64,000 nucleotides of DNA. Origin: an uncultured Porphyromonadaceae bacterium (GTDB lineage Bacteria; Bacteroidota; Bacteroidia; Bacteroidales; Muribaculaceae). Each line of letters begins with the position of its first letter. The first letter of the stretch is position 1. The stretch covers positions 1 to 64,000 of the forward strand of contig CALDIF010000084.1 of assembly GCA_937901905.1 (NCBI GenBank). Direction: 5' to 3'. A program made the translations under genes and the position numbers. This document shows, in pieces, positions 53,418 through 62,792 of the stretch. The notes under the pieces were generated by a model. The model was given only the letters and a program-made list of their open reading frames with translations, made no database searches and had not been told where the DNA came from.

Positions 53418-53861
53418 ATGGAGTTTCTGATACAATTCGGATACTTGGGACTGTGCTTGAGTGCATTCATCGCCGGCAGTGTATTGCCACTGAGTAGCGA
53501 ATTGGTGTTGAGCGCATGTATTCTCAAGTTGCACTTGTCGCCCATGCTGTGCCTGCTATGGGCGACAGTGGGCAACGTGGGTGGCGGCATGACTTGCTAT
53601 TGGTTAGGTTCGTTGGGCAACATGGAGTGGATTGAGCGTTATGCCCACGTGAGTCATGAGAAGTTGGAGCGCGCCCGACGATGGGTGGAACATCGGGGAG
53701 CATGGATGGCATTTTTCGCGTTTTTACCCATTCTCGGCAGTGCAATAACGGTCGCCCTCGGCTTCATGCATGCCGACAAAAAGATTGTCTTGGCGGCAAT
53801 GACCGTCGGGAAGGCATTGCGTTACGGCATTCTCATCGCCGGACTGCTGTCAGTGTTTTGA
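53418..53861 (+). CDS. YqaA-type membrane protein (DedA/SNARE-associated family)
   Basis: This small inner-membrane protein of the DedA superfamily has 147 residues, with about four hydrophobic segments and the family's GNVGGGMTCYWLG and FFAFLPILGSAITVALGF segments. Members of the superfamily are linked to lipid transport, but this subfamily's role is open. The ATG is preceded by an AT-rich region. It is followed by feoAB on the same strand after about 100 nt with its own promoter. Confidence 0.88.
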   Translation: MEFLIQFGYLGLCLSAFIAGSVLPLSSELVLSACILKLHLSPMLCLLWATVGNVGGGMTCYWLGSLGNMEWIERYAHVSHEKLERARRWVEHRGAWMAFFAFLPILGSAITVALGFMHADKKIVLAAMTVGKALRYGILIAGLLSVF

Positions 53862-53936
53862 TTTTTCACCATTTATAGGGATTTTCATCAAGTCACATCG
53901 CCACAAATAGTTATAGCGCAAGGGAAGAATTATGTA

Positions 53937-53944
53937 TATATTTG
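53937..53944 (+). promoter_or_regulatory. -7 element for feoAB
   Basis: TATATTTG matches TAnnTTTG 19 nt before the feoAB ATG at 53963. This makes the TTG at 53942 unlikely as a start. I could not recognise a Fur box. Confidence 0.6.
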
Positions 53945-53962
53945 CAGGAAATATCCACATCG

Positions 53963-56485
53963 ATGAAATTATCAGAACTTAAAACCGGTGAAAGCGGTAT
54001 CATAGTCAAGGTGGCGGGTCACGGCAGTTTTCGCAAGCGCATCGTTGAGATGGGTTTTATTCGCGGCAAGCAGGTTGACGTACTCTTGGCCGCACCGTTG
54101 CGCGACCCGGTGAAATATAAGATAATGGGCTACGAGGTGAGTCTGCGCCACGAGGAAGCCGACCACATTGAGGTTGTCAGGGTTGATGAAGTCGAGACGC
54201 CGCTCATCGGCGAGATTGAGAAAACGGAGCCTAAACTCGAGCAAGTTCGTGCCGAGGCGGTGCGCCGTCGTCGTGTTATCAATGTCGCGCTTGTGGGCAA
54301 TCCCAATTGCGGCAAGACATCACTGTTCAACTATGCCAGCGGTGCCCATGCCCGGGTGGGCAACTACAGCGGTGTCACCGTCGATGCCACCGTTGCCACG
54401 GCTCACTTTGAGGGCTACGAATTCAACTTGATTGACTTGCCGGGCACTTATTCCTTAACGGCCTACAGCCCCGAGGAGTTGTACGTGAGGCGTCACATTA
54501 TCGACACCACTCCCGACATCGTGATAAATGTCATTGACGCGAGCAACCTCGAGCGCAATCTCTACTTGACCACACAACTCATCGACATGAACCTCAAGAT
54601 GGTGTGTGCATTGAACATGTACGATGAGTTCGAGCGACGTGGCGACAAACTGGACATCAACACGCTGAGCACACTGCTCGGCGTGCCGATGATTCCCACC
54701 TCGTTCAAGAGCGGACGTGGCGTGGACTTGTTATTCCATGTTATCATCAACATGTATGAGGGTGTTGACTTCATTGACAGCGACGGGCACATCAATCCGG
54801 AGGTTGCCGAGGACATTAGGAAATGGCACGAGGACAACGTGAGCGGCATACCTCACGAGCACCCCGAGGACTTTGCGAGCGGTGACACCCCCGAGCACAA
54901 CTACTACCGTCACATTCACGTCAATCACGGTCCTCACATCGAGCGTGCCATTGACATGGTGAAACTCACCTTGCAGGGCGAGGGCGGAGCCGACCGCACC
55001 CGTCACAGTACCCGTTATCTGGCGATTAAGTTGCTGGAGAACGACAGCGAAGCACTCAAGGTCGCTCACGACATGCCCGGCAGTGAAGCGGTTCTCGCTG
55101 TGACCGAAATGGCCAAAGCACAAATCGCCGCCGACACACGGGAAGATAGCGAGACCGCTATCATGAATGCCAAGTACGGCTTTATTCACGGCGCACTGCA
55201 AGAGGCTGAGTACGCCGAGGGTACAGAACATGACAACTATCGCACAACCCACTTCCTCGACCACATTTTATCCAATCGTTACATCGGATTTCCACTGTTT
55301 TTCATCATCATGTTTGTGATGTTCTACGTGACCTTCACGCTGGGCGAATATCCGATGCAGTGGATCGAAGCGGGTGTTGAATGGTTGAACGCAACAGTCA
55401 CCGCCCACATGAGCGAGGGACCGCTGCAAGCCATGATAACCGACGGCATCATCGGTGGTGTCGGTTCGGTAATCGTGTTTTTGCCACAGATATTGATTTT
55501 GTATGCTTTCATCTCGTTCATGGAAGACTGCGGATACATGGCACGAGCGGCGTTCATCATGGACAAGGTGATGCACACCATCGGTTTACACGGCAAGTCG
55601 TTCATACCGCTTGTGATGGGTTACGGCTGTAATGTTCCTGCCGTGATGGCAACACGCACCATCGAGAGTCATCGCAGCCGGTTGATAACGATGATGATAT
55701 TACCCTTCATGAGTTGCAGTGCACGGCTACCCATATACTTGATGCTGACCGGAGCCTTTTTTGCGCCCGAGCATCGCGCGTTTGTCATGATTTCACTCTA
55801 CGCCGTTGGGGTGCTGATCGCCGCTTGTGTCAGCAAAGTTTACAGTACATTTATCACTCGCGAGCCCGACTCGCCGTTTGTAATGGAGTTGCCGCCTTAC
55901 CGCTGGCCCACAATGCAAGCCACCCTGCGGCACACGTGGGAAAAAGGCAAGGAATACCTCAAGAAGATGGGTGGTATCATACTCGTGGCGAGCGTCATCG
56001 TGTGGGCACTCTCCTACTTTCCCCACAATGCATCGCTCGACAAGCAGGCACAGCAAGAACACAGTTATATAGGCATGATGGGAAAAACGATAGAGCCGGT
56101 CTTTGCACCGCAAGGCTTTAACTGGAAACTCGATGTCAGCCTTATTGCAGGTGTCGGCGCAAAAGAAATTGTAGCGTCAACATTAGGCGTGATTTACACC
56201 GATGATGACAGTTACAGCGATGACGACACCTTCGAGGGTGCCGAACATGAGCGCAAGTATGCCGAGTTACATCAGGCGATGGCTGCCGACGGCATCACAC
56301 CACTTAGTGCCTATGCTTACCTGTTGTTCATCTTACTGTACTTCCCGTGTATAGCAACTATCGTCGCCATCAAGAACGAGTTGGGCTCGTGGCGCAAAGC
56401 GGCAGGCATAGCAGCTTACACGACTGCGTTGGCATGGGTGGTGAGTGCCCTATTCTTCCAAGCGGGTGTTTTATTGGGCTATTGA
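53963..56485 (+). CDS. feoB: Ferrous iron transporter, FeoA-FeoB fusion
   Basis: This is the ferrous iron uptake channel of the inner membrane. From the ATG at 53963 it has 840 residues: a FeoA SH3-like domain (1-75), a linker, a G domain (G1 GNPNCGKTS at 112-120, G3 DLPGTYSL, G4-like LNMYDE), a helical guanine-dissociation-inhibitor part, and about nine membrane segments with the Gate motifs. FeoA and FeoB are fused, as is common in Bacteroidota. No separate FeoC is seen. It is convergent with the WYL regulator. Confidence 0.96.
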   Translation: MKLSELKTGESGIIVKVAGHGSFRKRIVEMGFIRGKQVDVLLAAPLRDPVKYKIMGYEVSLRHEEADHIEVVRVDEVETPLIGEIEKTEPKLEQVRAEAVRRRRVINVALVGNPNCGKTSLFNYASGAHARVGNYSGVTVDATVATAHFEGYEFNLIDLPGTYSLTAYSPEELYVRRHIIDTTPDIVINVIDASNLERNLYLTTQLIDMNLKMVCALNMYDEFERRGDKLDINTLSTLLGVPMIPTSFKSGRGVDLLFHVIINMYEGVDFIDSDGHINPEVAEDIRKWHEDNVSGIPHEHPEDFASGDTPEHNYYRHIHVNHGPHIERAIDMVKLTLQGEGGADRTRHSTRYLAIKLLENDSEALKVAHDMPGSEAVLAVTEMAKAQIAADTREDSETAIMNAKYGFIHGALQEAEYAEGTEHDNYRTTHFLDHILSNRYIGFPLFFIIMFVMFYVTFTLGEYPMQWIEAGVEWLNATVTAHMSEGPLQAMITDGIIGGVGSVIVFLPQILILYAFISFMEDCGYMARAAFIMDKVMHTIGLHGKSFIPLVMGYGCNVPAVMATRTIESHRSRLITMMILPFMSCSARLPIYLMLTGAFFAPEHRAFVMISLYAVGVLIAACVSKVYSTFITREPDSPFVMELPPYRWPTMQATLRHTWEKGKEYLKKMGGIILVASVIVWALSYFPHNASLDKQAQQEHSYIGMMGKTIEPVFAPQGFNWKLDVSLIAGVGAKEIVASTLGVIYTDDDSYSDDDTFEGAEHERKYAELHQAMAADGITPLSAYAYLLFILLYFPCIATIVAIKNELGSWRKAAGIAAYTTALAWVVSALFFQAGVLLGY

Positions 56486-56520
56486 TTGGCTACCATGGCA
56501 TCACGGGACAAGACACACGG

Positions 56521-57531
56521 CTACTTGTCGTAAGCATCGAGAGCGTTGCGCAACTCGTACTGAATTTGAGTGACCACAGCCGGTGGTGAAATGATGCGCA
56601 CACCGGCACCGAAGCCCAACATGACAGAGTAAAACTCCTTGTTGGGTATTAGCGACACCTCAAAGGTCACCGCTCCGTCACTGTGACGCTCCACCTCATG
56701 CTGACTGTGGTGAAGGGGTTTGGTGGATATATATGCCGCTTGCAGGCGTGATGCCTTGAATTGTATTGTTTGCCTCACTCCGATGCGGGTAACCCCTATA
56801 ATGTCATCAAAGTAAGTTGCCGGATCGAAACGCGGATTGTCGCGATAGACAAAGTTCTCCATCACTTTGAAGTCAACAATGCGATCGAGTGCGAAATTAT
56901 ATAACTTGTGATCAGATGCACGCGAACAAAACAGGAACCAACGATTGTTGTATTCCTTGAGCATGTGTGGGAAGACGATATAGTTTTGTGGCTGTCGCGC
57001 ATTGAACGACAGGTAACGCACCTTGATGGTCTCGCGCCTGACAATGTGATTGTATAACGGATTAAGCAGTTCCAGCCCCTTGAAGTCGTCGTTGCGTTCA
57101 AAGTCCACCACAGGATACTTGCGACCGCGCGCCATACCTATACTGTCCTGCAAACGACTGACAATGTCACTCATGCGGTCAAAATGGTTGAAACGTTCCA
57201 TTTGACGCAACAAGTCAACCGCCTCGCTGATGCGGTCGATGTCGGCAGGTGTGAGCGGCAGTTTAGTGATGGAATAATCGGGGTCACTATACCTGTAATA
57301 CTTGTGGTCGTACACCTCAATGGGAGCTTCATAACCCAACTTCTCGCTACGCATTATTTGTATATCCCCCTGCACCGTGCGTACACTCACACCGTCGCGC
57401 TTGCCCTCGAACTCACAGAGCGCATCGGAACACGCCCTCACCAAGTCTTGCAGCGTCCACCGACGATAACGATTACGCAAACAACGATCTATCGTCTTGT
57501 AACGAATTAATGCATTCTTATTTACCGGCAT
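56521..57531 (-). CDS. WYL-domain transcriptional regulator
   Basis: This predicted DNA-binding regulator has 336 residues: an N-terminal winged helix-turn-helix-like part (about 8-75), a middle part and a WYL domain (about 165-250, in which the core reads NNRWFLFCS, with W and F/L replacing WYL), then a WCX-like C-terminal extension. Such proteins respond to nucleic acids or other ligands and occur near defence genes, but none is nearby. A complete phylum-type promoter lies upstream, divergent from rfbB. Confidence 0.88.
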   Translation of the reverse strand: MPVNKNALIRYKTIDRCLRNRYRRWTLQDLVRACSDALCEFEGKRDGVSVRTVQGDIQIMRSEKLGYEAPIEVYDHKYYRYSDPDYSITKLPLTPADIDRISEAVDLLRQMERFNHFDRMSDIVSRLQDSIGMARGRKYPVVDFERNDDFKGLELLNPLYNHIVRRETIKVRYLSFNARQPQNYIVFPHMLKEYNNRWFLFCSRASDHKLYNFALDRIVDFKVMENFVYRDNPRFDPATYFDDIIGVTRIGVRQTIQFKASRLQAAYISTKPLHHSQHEVERHSDGAVTFEVSLIPNKEFYSVMLGFGAGVRIISPPAVVTQIQYELRNALDAYDK

Positions 57532-57554
57532 AACAACTGTATCATGTTTCGTTG

Positions 57555-57586
57555 CAAATTTACAATTTCATTCCGACTGATACAAA
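57555..57586 (-). promoter_or_regulatory. Promoter for the WYL regulator
   Basis: The minus strand has TAAATTTG (57555-57562) with TTTG 20 nt upstream (57583-57586), about 24 nt before the start codon. Confidence 0.65.
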
Positions 57587-57645
57587 CAAATGGTTTGATA
57601 AATTTGATTTAACTCTCTTTAACACCGGCGTTTATTAATTATTAT

Positions 57646-57653
57646 TATCTTTG
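57646..57653 (+). promoter_or_regulatory. -7 element for the dTDP-sugar operon
   Basis: TATCTTTG matches TAnnTTTG 24 nt before the rfbB ATG. The -33 region lacks a clear TTTG. Confidence 0.6.
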
Positions 57654-57676
57654 CGCCATTAACAAACGGTTATCTA

Positions 57677-58858
57677 ATGAAGACCTATCTCATTACCGGC
57701 GGAGCGGGATTTATAGGCTCCAATTTTGTAAAATATGTGCTTGACAAGTGGGGCACCGAAGTCAGTGTTGTTATACTTGATGCGCTCACCTATGCCGGCA
57801 ATTTGACGAGTTTGAGTGATGTCCTCGACTCGGACAACGTGACAATGGTGCGTGGCGACATCGGTGACAGCGCTCTCGTTACAACGTTGTTGAGAACACA
57901 CAACCCTGACTTTATCGTCAATTTTGCCGCCGAGAGTCATGTAGACCGCAGTATCACCGGTCCGCGCCTATTTCTCGAAACAAACATTTTAGGAACACAG
58001 AATTTATTGGAATGTGCCCGCCACGCGTGGAAGGGCGAGGAACACTTGCACAAATTCTTACAAGTCAGTACCGACGAGGTGTACGGCTCGCTGAATAAAG
58101 AATATGATGAGCCACGTCCGCTCGTTGTGAGCGAGGCATTGAAAGAAGTCGTCGGCACTCGTGACGACCTCGTGTGCTACGGCTCACTCTTTTTCACCGA
58201 GCAGACACCTGTCGCGCCACGGTCGCCTTACAGCGCAAGTAAAACATCGGCCGATTTGCTCACGCTCGCCTATCACGAGACCTACGGCTTGCCGGTGAAC
58301 ATCACGCGTTGCAGTAACAATTACGGTCCCTATCACTTCCCGGAGAAACTGATTCCGCTTGTGATTAATAATATCTTACAAGGCAAGTCATTGCCGGTGT
58401 ACGGCAAGGGGCTCAATGTGCGTGACTGGCTTTACGTGACCGATCACTGCAAGGCGATAGATCTCGTTTTGCGTCACGGTCGTGTGGGAGAGATATACAA
58501 TATAGGCGGATTTAACGAGCAGAGCAACATTGATATTGTAAAACAAATAATTGCCATTATCGCTCGCATCATGCACACCGAGCCCGATTACCGCAGGTTG
58601 CTCGAGTGTCCTGTCGAGGTGATTAATGAGGACTTGATCACCTATGTTACCGATCGTCCGGGGCACGATATGCGCTACGCCATTGACCCGACAAAGATAG
58701 CGACCGAATTGGGGTGGTATCCCGAAACGCCGTTTGCCACCGGCATCGAACTCACCGTACGTTGGAATCTTGACAATCGCCGGTGGGTCAAAGATGTCAC
58801 GTCGGGTGAATACATGCAATACTACGAGCGACAATACAACGGTCGTCATGATAATTAA
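57677..58858 (+). CDS. rfbB: dTDP-glucose 4,6-dehydratase
   Basis: The enzyme turns dTDP-glucose into dTDP-4-keto-6-deoxyglucose, the branch point for many deoxysugars. The 393-residue product has the NAD-binding GGAGFIGSN (8-16), the catalytic STDEVYG segment and the YSASK (Tyr-x-x-x-Lys) motif, plus the NNYGPYHFPEK sugar-binding region. It is somewhat longer than the usual 350 residues through inserts near 145-180. First gene of the sugar operon. Confidence 0.95.
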   Translation: MKTYLITGGAGFIGSNFVKYVLDKWGTEVSVVILDALTYAGNLTSLSDVLDSDNVTMVRGDIGDSALVTTLLRTHNPDFIVNFAAESHVDRSITGPRLFLETNILGTQNLLECARHAWKGEEHLHKFLQVSTDEVYGSLNKEYDEPRPLVVSEALKEVVGTRDDLVCYGSLFFTEQTPVAPRSPYSASKTSADLLTLAYHETYGLPVNITRCSNNYGPYHFPEKLIPLVINNILQGKSLPVYGKGLNVRDWLYVTDHCKAIDLVLRHGRVGEIYNIGGFNEQSNIDIVKQIIAIIARIMHTEPDYRRLLECPVEVINEDLITYVTDRPGHDMRYAIDPTKIATELGWYPETPFATGIELTVRWNLDNRRWVKDVTSGEYMQYYERQYNGRHDN

Positions 58859-58933
58859 TTCTCATACGGGCACTGCTTGCCCCCACGAGAGCCGAATAAC
58901 AATAAAATAACACCTAACACGTCAACCGATAAC

Positions 58934-59836
58934 ATGAAAGGAATCGTACTTGCCGGAGGCAGTGGTACACGACTTTATCCCATCACCCGAGGCATATCCA
59001 AACAGTTACTGCCCATATATGACAAACCCATGGTATACTACCCTATCTCGGTACTCATGTTGGCAGGAATTCGAGAGATCTTGATAATCAGCACACCACA
59101 CGACTTGCCGTTGTTCCGTCGTATGTTGGGTGACGGTTCGTCACTCGGAATACAATTCAGTTATGCCGAGCAACCTCGTCCCGAGGGCTTGGCTCAAGCA
59201 TTTATTATCGGGCGCGAGTTCATCGGCGATGACGACGTGTGCATGGTGCTGGGTGACAACATTTTTTATGGTCAGGGGTTCACAGGTATGCTACGTGATG
59301 CGGTGAGGCTCACGAGCGAGAGCCGCACGGCACATTTGTTCGCCTATCCCGTGCCCGATCCGCAGCGGTTCGGCGTGGTGGCTTTCGATAACAACGGACG
59401 TGCGACAAGCATTGAGGAGAAACCCGTCAATCCCCGGTCACACTATGCCGTTACCGGTCTATACTTCTATCCTAACGACGTGACTCGTGTTGCAGCCGAA
59501 ATCAAGCCCAGCGCTCGCGGCGAATTAGAGATAACGAGTGTCAACGAGTGGTACTTGGAACGGCGACGAGTGCAAGTAACCACGTTAGGTCGTGGCTTCG
59601 CATGGCTCGACACCGGCACATTCTCGTCCATGCTCGATGCGTCCAACTTTGTCCAGACTATCGAAACATTGCAAGGCATTCAAGTGGCTGCATTGGAAGA
59701 AATTGCCTATCGCAAGGGTTGGATCGATCGCGAACAACTGCTCACACTTGCTGCAGTAATGGAGAAAAACCACTATGGTCAATACTTAATCAACCTCGCC
59801 AATAATGGAAAACAATACCCGACCACAACTGATTAA
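58934..59836 (+). CDS. rfbA: Glucose-1-phosphate thymidylyltransferase
   Basis: The enzyme makes dTDP-glucose from glucose 1-phosphate and dTTP. From the ATG at 58934 (MKGIVLAGG) the product has 300 residues, with the nucleotide-binding GGSGTRLYPITR and KQLLPIYDKPM motifs, the LGDNIFYG metal loop and EEKPVNPRS. The upstream 19-residue extension is rejected because family members start with MKGI. It lies 75 nt after rfbB and overlaps the next gene by 32 nt. Confidence 0.95.
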   Translation: MKGIVLAGGSGTRLYPITRGISKQLLPIYDKPMVYYPISVLMLAGIREILIISTPHDLPLFRRMLGDGSSLGIQFSYAEQPRPEGLAQAFIIGREFIGDDDVCMVLGDNIFYGQGFTGMLRDAVRLTSESRTAHLFAYPVPDPQRFGVVAFDNNGRATSIEEKPVNPRSHYAVTGLYFYPNDVTRVAAEIKPSARGELEITSVNEWYLERRRVQVTTLGRGFAWLDTGTFSSMLDASNFVQTIETLQGIQVAALEEIAYRKGWIDREQLLTLAAVMEKNHYGQYLINLANNGKQYPTTTD

Positions 59837-60257
59837 CTTGTCGCAGATAACCGACCGTCGCGGCAATCTCACCGCTATCGAAAGTGCCGGTGAATTGATA
59901 CCATTCGAGATCAAGCGAGTTTACTATTTATATGATGTGCCTGCCGGAGCCGAGCGAGGCGGACACAGTCATCGCTCGTGTCATGAGGTGCTGATTGCGC
60001 TCAGCGGCAGTTTTGATGTCACTATTGACGACGGTCGCCGGCATCGCACGATCACCCTCAATCGTCCTTTTCAAGCCCTGCACATCGTGCCGGGAATATG
60101 GCGCACATTACAAAACTTTGCGTCGGGGTCGGTGTGTCTCGTGTTGGCAAGCGAGCACTACGACGAGTCGGACTATGTGCGCCGTTATTTGTCATTTTTG
60201 AAGTTGAAACGCGAGGAGCCTGCCGGTGCTCGTGTCACAATCGGAGACCTCACATGA
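59805..60257 (+). CDS. dTDP-4-keto-6-deoxyglucose 3,4-ketoisomerase (FdtA/QdtA-like, WxcM-like)
   Basis: This cupin-fold isomerase moves the keto group from C4 to C3 of the dTDP sugar. The 150-residue product shows the family features: RGNLTAIE near the N-terminus, RVYYLYDVP, and the histidine cluster GGHSHRSCHEVLIALSG. It could make either the gluco- or the galacto-configured product (QdtA or FdtA); sequence alone does not decide. It overlaps rfbA by 32 nt and the aminotransferase by 4 nt. Confidence 0.9.
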   Translation: MENNTRPQLINLSQITDRRGNLTAIESAGELIPFEIKRVYYLYDVPAGAERGGHSHRSCHEVLIALSGSFDVTIDDGRRHRTITLNRPFQALHIVPGIWRTLQNFASGSVCLVLASEHYDESDYVRRYLSFLKLKREEPAGARVTIGDLT

Positions 60258-61396
60258 ACATTCCCTTTCTTGACCTGAAAGCGTCAGGCGCAGCGATTGA
60301 AGCGCAGTTGATCGCAGCGGCGACCGATGTGATAACGAGCGGTCGCTATTTGCGTGGCGAGCAAACTGCGGCACTTGAGCGAGATGTGGCACGGTTGTGC
60401 GAAACGCGCCACTGCGTAGCGGTGAGTAACGGACTTGATGCCTTGCGACTCGTTTTACGGGCATGGATTGAACTGGGCTTGTTACACCACGGCGACAAGG
60501 TTGCGGTGCAGGCAAACACCTACGTGGCGAGCGTACTCGCCATCAGCGACATGGGGCTTGTGCCCGTCCTCGTGGAGCCGTCATTGCAAACGATGAACAT
60601 TGACACCGATGCCCTGCGCGAAGCGGTCGAACACGATAAAGGCATACGGGCTGTGATGCCGGTACACCTCTACGGTTCACCTTGTTGGGACACTACATTG
60701 CTCGACGTTGTCGAGCAACACGGTTTGCTCGTACTGGAAGATAATGCACAAGCCATCAATGCCACGTCACCCCACATCGGGATTAACGGCAAGTTCAAGA
60801 CCGGCTCACTCGGTAATGCGGCGGCTTGCAGTTTTTACCCGACAAAAAACCTCGGAGCACTGGGCGATGCCGGTGCCGTGACGACCGATGACACCACACT
60901 TGCCGATACCGTCAGGGCGTTGGCAAACTACGGCAGCGACCGACGTTACCACAATATATATAAGGGGTATAATTGTCGCATTGACGAAATACAGGCCGCC
61001 ATGTTGCGTGTCAAGATCAAGCACTTGGAAACCGAGACAACCCGACGACAACTCATAGCCACGACCTACGATGAGCACATCAGCAATCCTGTCGTGACTC
61101 GACCGCTGATTAATAACAACCGTGGGCAGGTGTGGCATCAGTACGTGATACGCGTGCGCTGCGGTGCACGCGACCGCCTGCGCGAATATCTCGCCGGAGC
61201 CGGTGTGGGCACCGACATTCATTACGCCGTGCCACCTCATCGACAGCCATGCTATGCCGGTGCTTTCAATAACATTTCATTACCGCTTACCGAACAGTTG
61301 GCGAGCGAGGTCGTCAGCCTACCTATCGCTGCACCGCTCACCGTGACTCAAGCGACCGAAATTGCCGATTTGATTAATCGCTTCGATGCAGTTTGA
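60254..61396 (+). CDS. DegT/DnrJ/EryC1/StrS-family sugar aminotransferase (FdtB-like)
   Basis: This PLP enzyme should put an amino group on C3 of the dTDP-3-keto-6-deoxy sugar. From the ATG at 60254 the product has 380 residues with the PLP lysine K198 in SFYPTKNLGALGDAG and the N-terminal FLDLKA. The longer open frame upstream lies within the isomerase gene. With rfbA, rfbB and the isomerase it completes a route to dTDP-3-amino-3,6-dideoxyhexose (Fuc3N or Qui3N). It overlaps the MBOAT gene by 11 nt. Confidence 0.93.
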   Translation: MNIPFLDLKASGAAIEAQLIAAATDVITSGRYLRGEQTAALERDVARLCETRHCVAVSNGLDALRLVLRAWIELGLLHHGDKVAVQANTYVASVLAISDMGLVPVLVEPSLQTMNIDTDALREAVEHDKGIRAVMPVHLYGSPCWDTTLLDVVEQHGLLVLEDNAQAINATSPHIGINGKFKTGSLGNAAACSFYPTKNLGALGDAGAVTTDDTTLADTVRALANYGSDRRYHNIYKGYNCRIDEIQAAMLRVKIKHLETETTRRQLIATTYDEHISNPVVTRPLINNNRGQVWHQYVIRVRCGARDRLREYLAGAGVGTDIHYAVPPHRQPCYAGAFNNISLPLTEQLASEVVSLPIAAPLTVTQATEIADLINRFDAV

Positions 61397-62789
61397 TTCC
61401 TACATATACGGCATTTTTCTGCCCATAGTGTTCGTGTTGTATTGGTCGTTGCGCCACCGCCTCGGAGCGCAAAACCTCTTGTTACTTGCCGCAAGTTATC
61501 TGTTTTACGGCTGGTGGGATTGGCGTTTCCTGTCACTGATATTATTCACCTCACTGACGACTTATTGTACCGGATTGTTTATCAAGCCTGACGGGTCACG
61601 TGGCTCGCGATATTTGACGGTATTGAACATCGTTGTCAACCTTGCTGTGTTGGCGGTATTTAAATATCTGAATTTCTTCGCCACCGAGTTGTCCCTTTTA
61701 TTGACGACCATGGGTATTCACGCCGGGTGGACAACGCTCAACCTTGTGTTGCCGGTGGGCATCTCATTCTACACGTTCCAAGCCATCAGTTACACCATTG
61801 ACGTGTATCGCGGTGACGTGCCTGCGACCCGTCGTGTTGTGCCTTTTCTCGTATATGTGAGTTTCTTTCCGCAATTAGTCGCCGGTCCCATCGAACGAGC
61901 GAGCAATCTGCTGCCACAATTCCTGCGTGTGAAACAATGGGATTATGCCGTCGCAGTAACCGGAATGCGACAAATCCTGTGGGGACTGACCAAGAAAATT
62001 GTCATTGCCGACACTCTCGCGGGTGCGGTAGATATTGATTTCTATCACCCCGGCGCGATGAATCCCCTCGCATTGATAGTGGGCGCCGTGCTGTTCTCAT
62101 TCCGGATTTATGCCGATTTCTCGGGTTATAGTGACATTGCCATCGGCTCGGCACGGTTATTGGGCATCAAGTTACAGCCTAATTTCCGTTACCCCTTCTT
62201 TTCGCGTTCATGGCGAGAATTGTGGCAGCGGTGGCACATCTCATTAATGACGTGGTTCAAACTCTATGTTTACTTTCCGTTAGGCGGTTCGCGTCATGGC
62301 AGAGTGCGAACGACAGTTGCCACATTGACAGTGTTTCTGTTGTCGGGACTGTGGCACGGAGCCGACTACACTTTCGTCTTGTGGGGGTTGGCAGGAGGAT
62401 TGTTGCTGATACCGTCGGTGTGGTTGCGCCCACAACGCGAAATCGGCGAGCCTCAGTTAAAAGATATTCCGCGATGTTTAGCGGTGTTCGCCGGTTTCAC
62501 CGCAGTATTTGTCCTGTTTCGCGTCAACGACATGGCTCACCTCAACGAGTGGCTCGGCACGATTGTGCACGGCAACTATAGCCTCAACTACGTTTACGGG
62601 TGGGTAGAATTGGTCAAGTACGTTATTCCGCTCGTCGTAGTCGAGTGGTTGGGACGACACGAGGAATTTCCCCTCGCCCGCCTGCCGTTCCCCACCGTGG
62701 TTCGCTGGCTAATCTACTGGACACTGACCGCCTTGATTATTTTCCATTGTCATGGTGTTGATCGACAGTACATTTATTTCCAATTTTGA
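61386..62789 (+). CDS. MBOAT-family O-acyltransferase (AlgI/DltB type)
   Basis: This multi-spanning acyltransferase of the inner membrane has 467 residues and about ten membrane segments. It shows the MBOAT signatures: SFYTFQAISYTIDVYRG, PQLVAGPIER, the WQRWHISLMTW segment and the catalytic His H324 in LSGLWHGADYTF. AlgI-like members pass acyl groups across the membrane to extracellular polysaccharide. The start overlaps the aminotransferase by 11 nt and a DltD-like gene follows after 3 nt, so the trio is linked to sugar modification. Confidence 0.93.
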   Translation: MQFDSYIYGIFLPIVFVLYWSLRHRLGAQNLLLLAASYLFYGWWDWRFLSLILFTSLTTYCTGLFIKPDGSRGSRYLTVLNIVVNLAVLAVFKYLNFFATELSLLLTTMGIHAGWTTLNLVLPVGISFYTFQAISYTIDVYRGDVPATRRVVPFLVYVSFFPQLVAGPIERASNLLPQFLRVKQWDYAVAVTGMRQILWGLTKKIVIADTLAGAVDIDFYHPGAMNPLALIVGAVLFSFRIYADFSGYSDIAIGSARLLGIKLQPNFRYPFFSRSWRELWQRWHISLMTWFKLYVYFPLGGSRHGRVRTTVATLTVFLLSGLWHGADYTFVLWGLAGGLLLIPSVWLRPQREIGEPQLKDIPRCLAVFAGFTAVFVLFRVNDMAHLNEWLGTIVHGNYSLNYVYGWVELVKYVIPLVVVEWLGRHEEFPLARLPFPTVVRWLIYWTLTALIIFHCHGVDRQYIYFQF

Positions 62790-62792
62790 ATT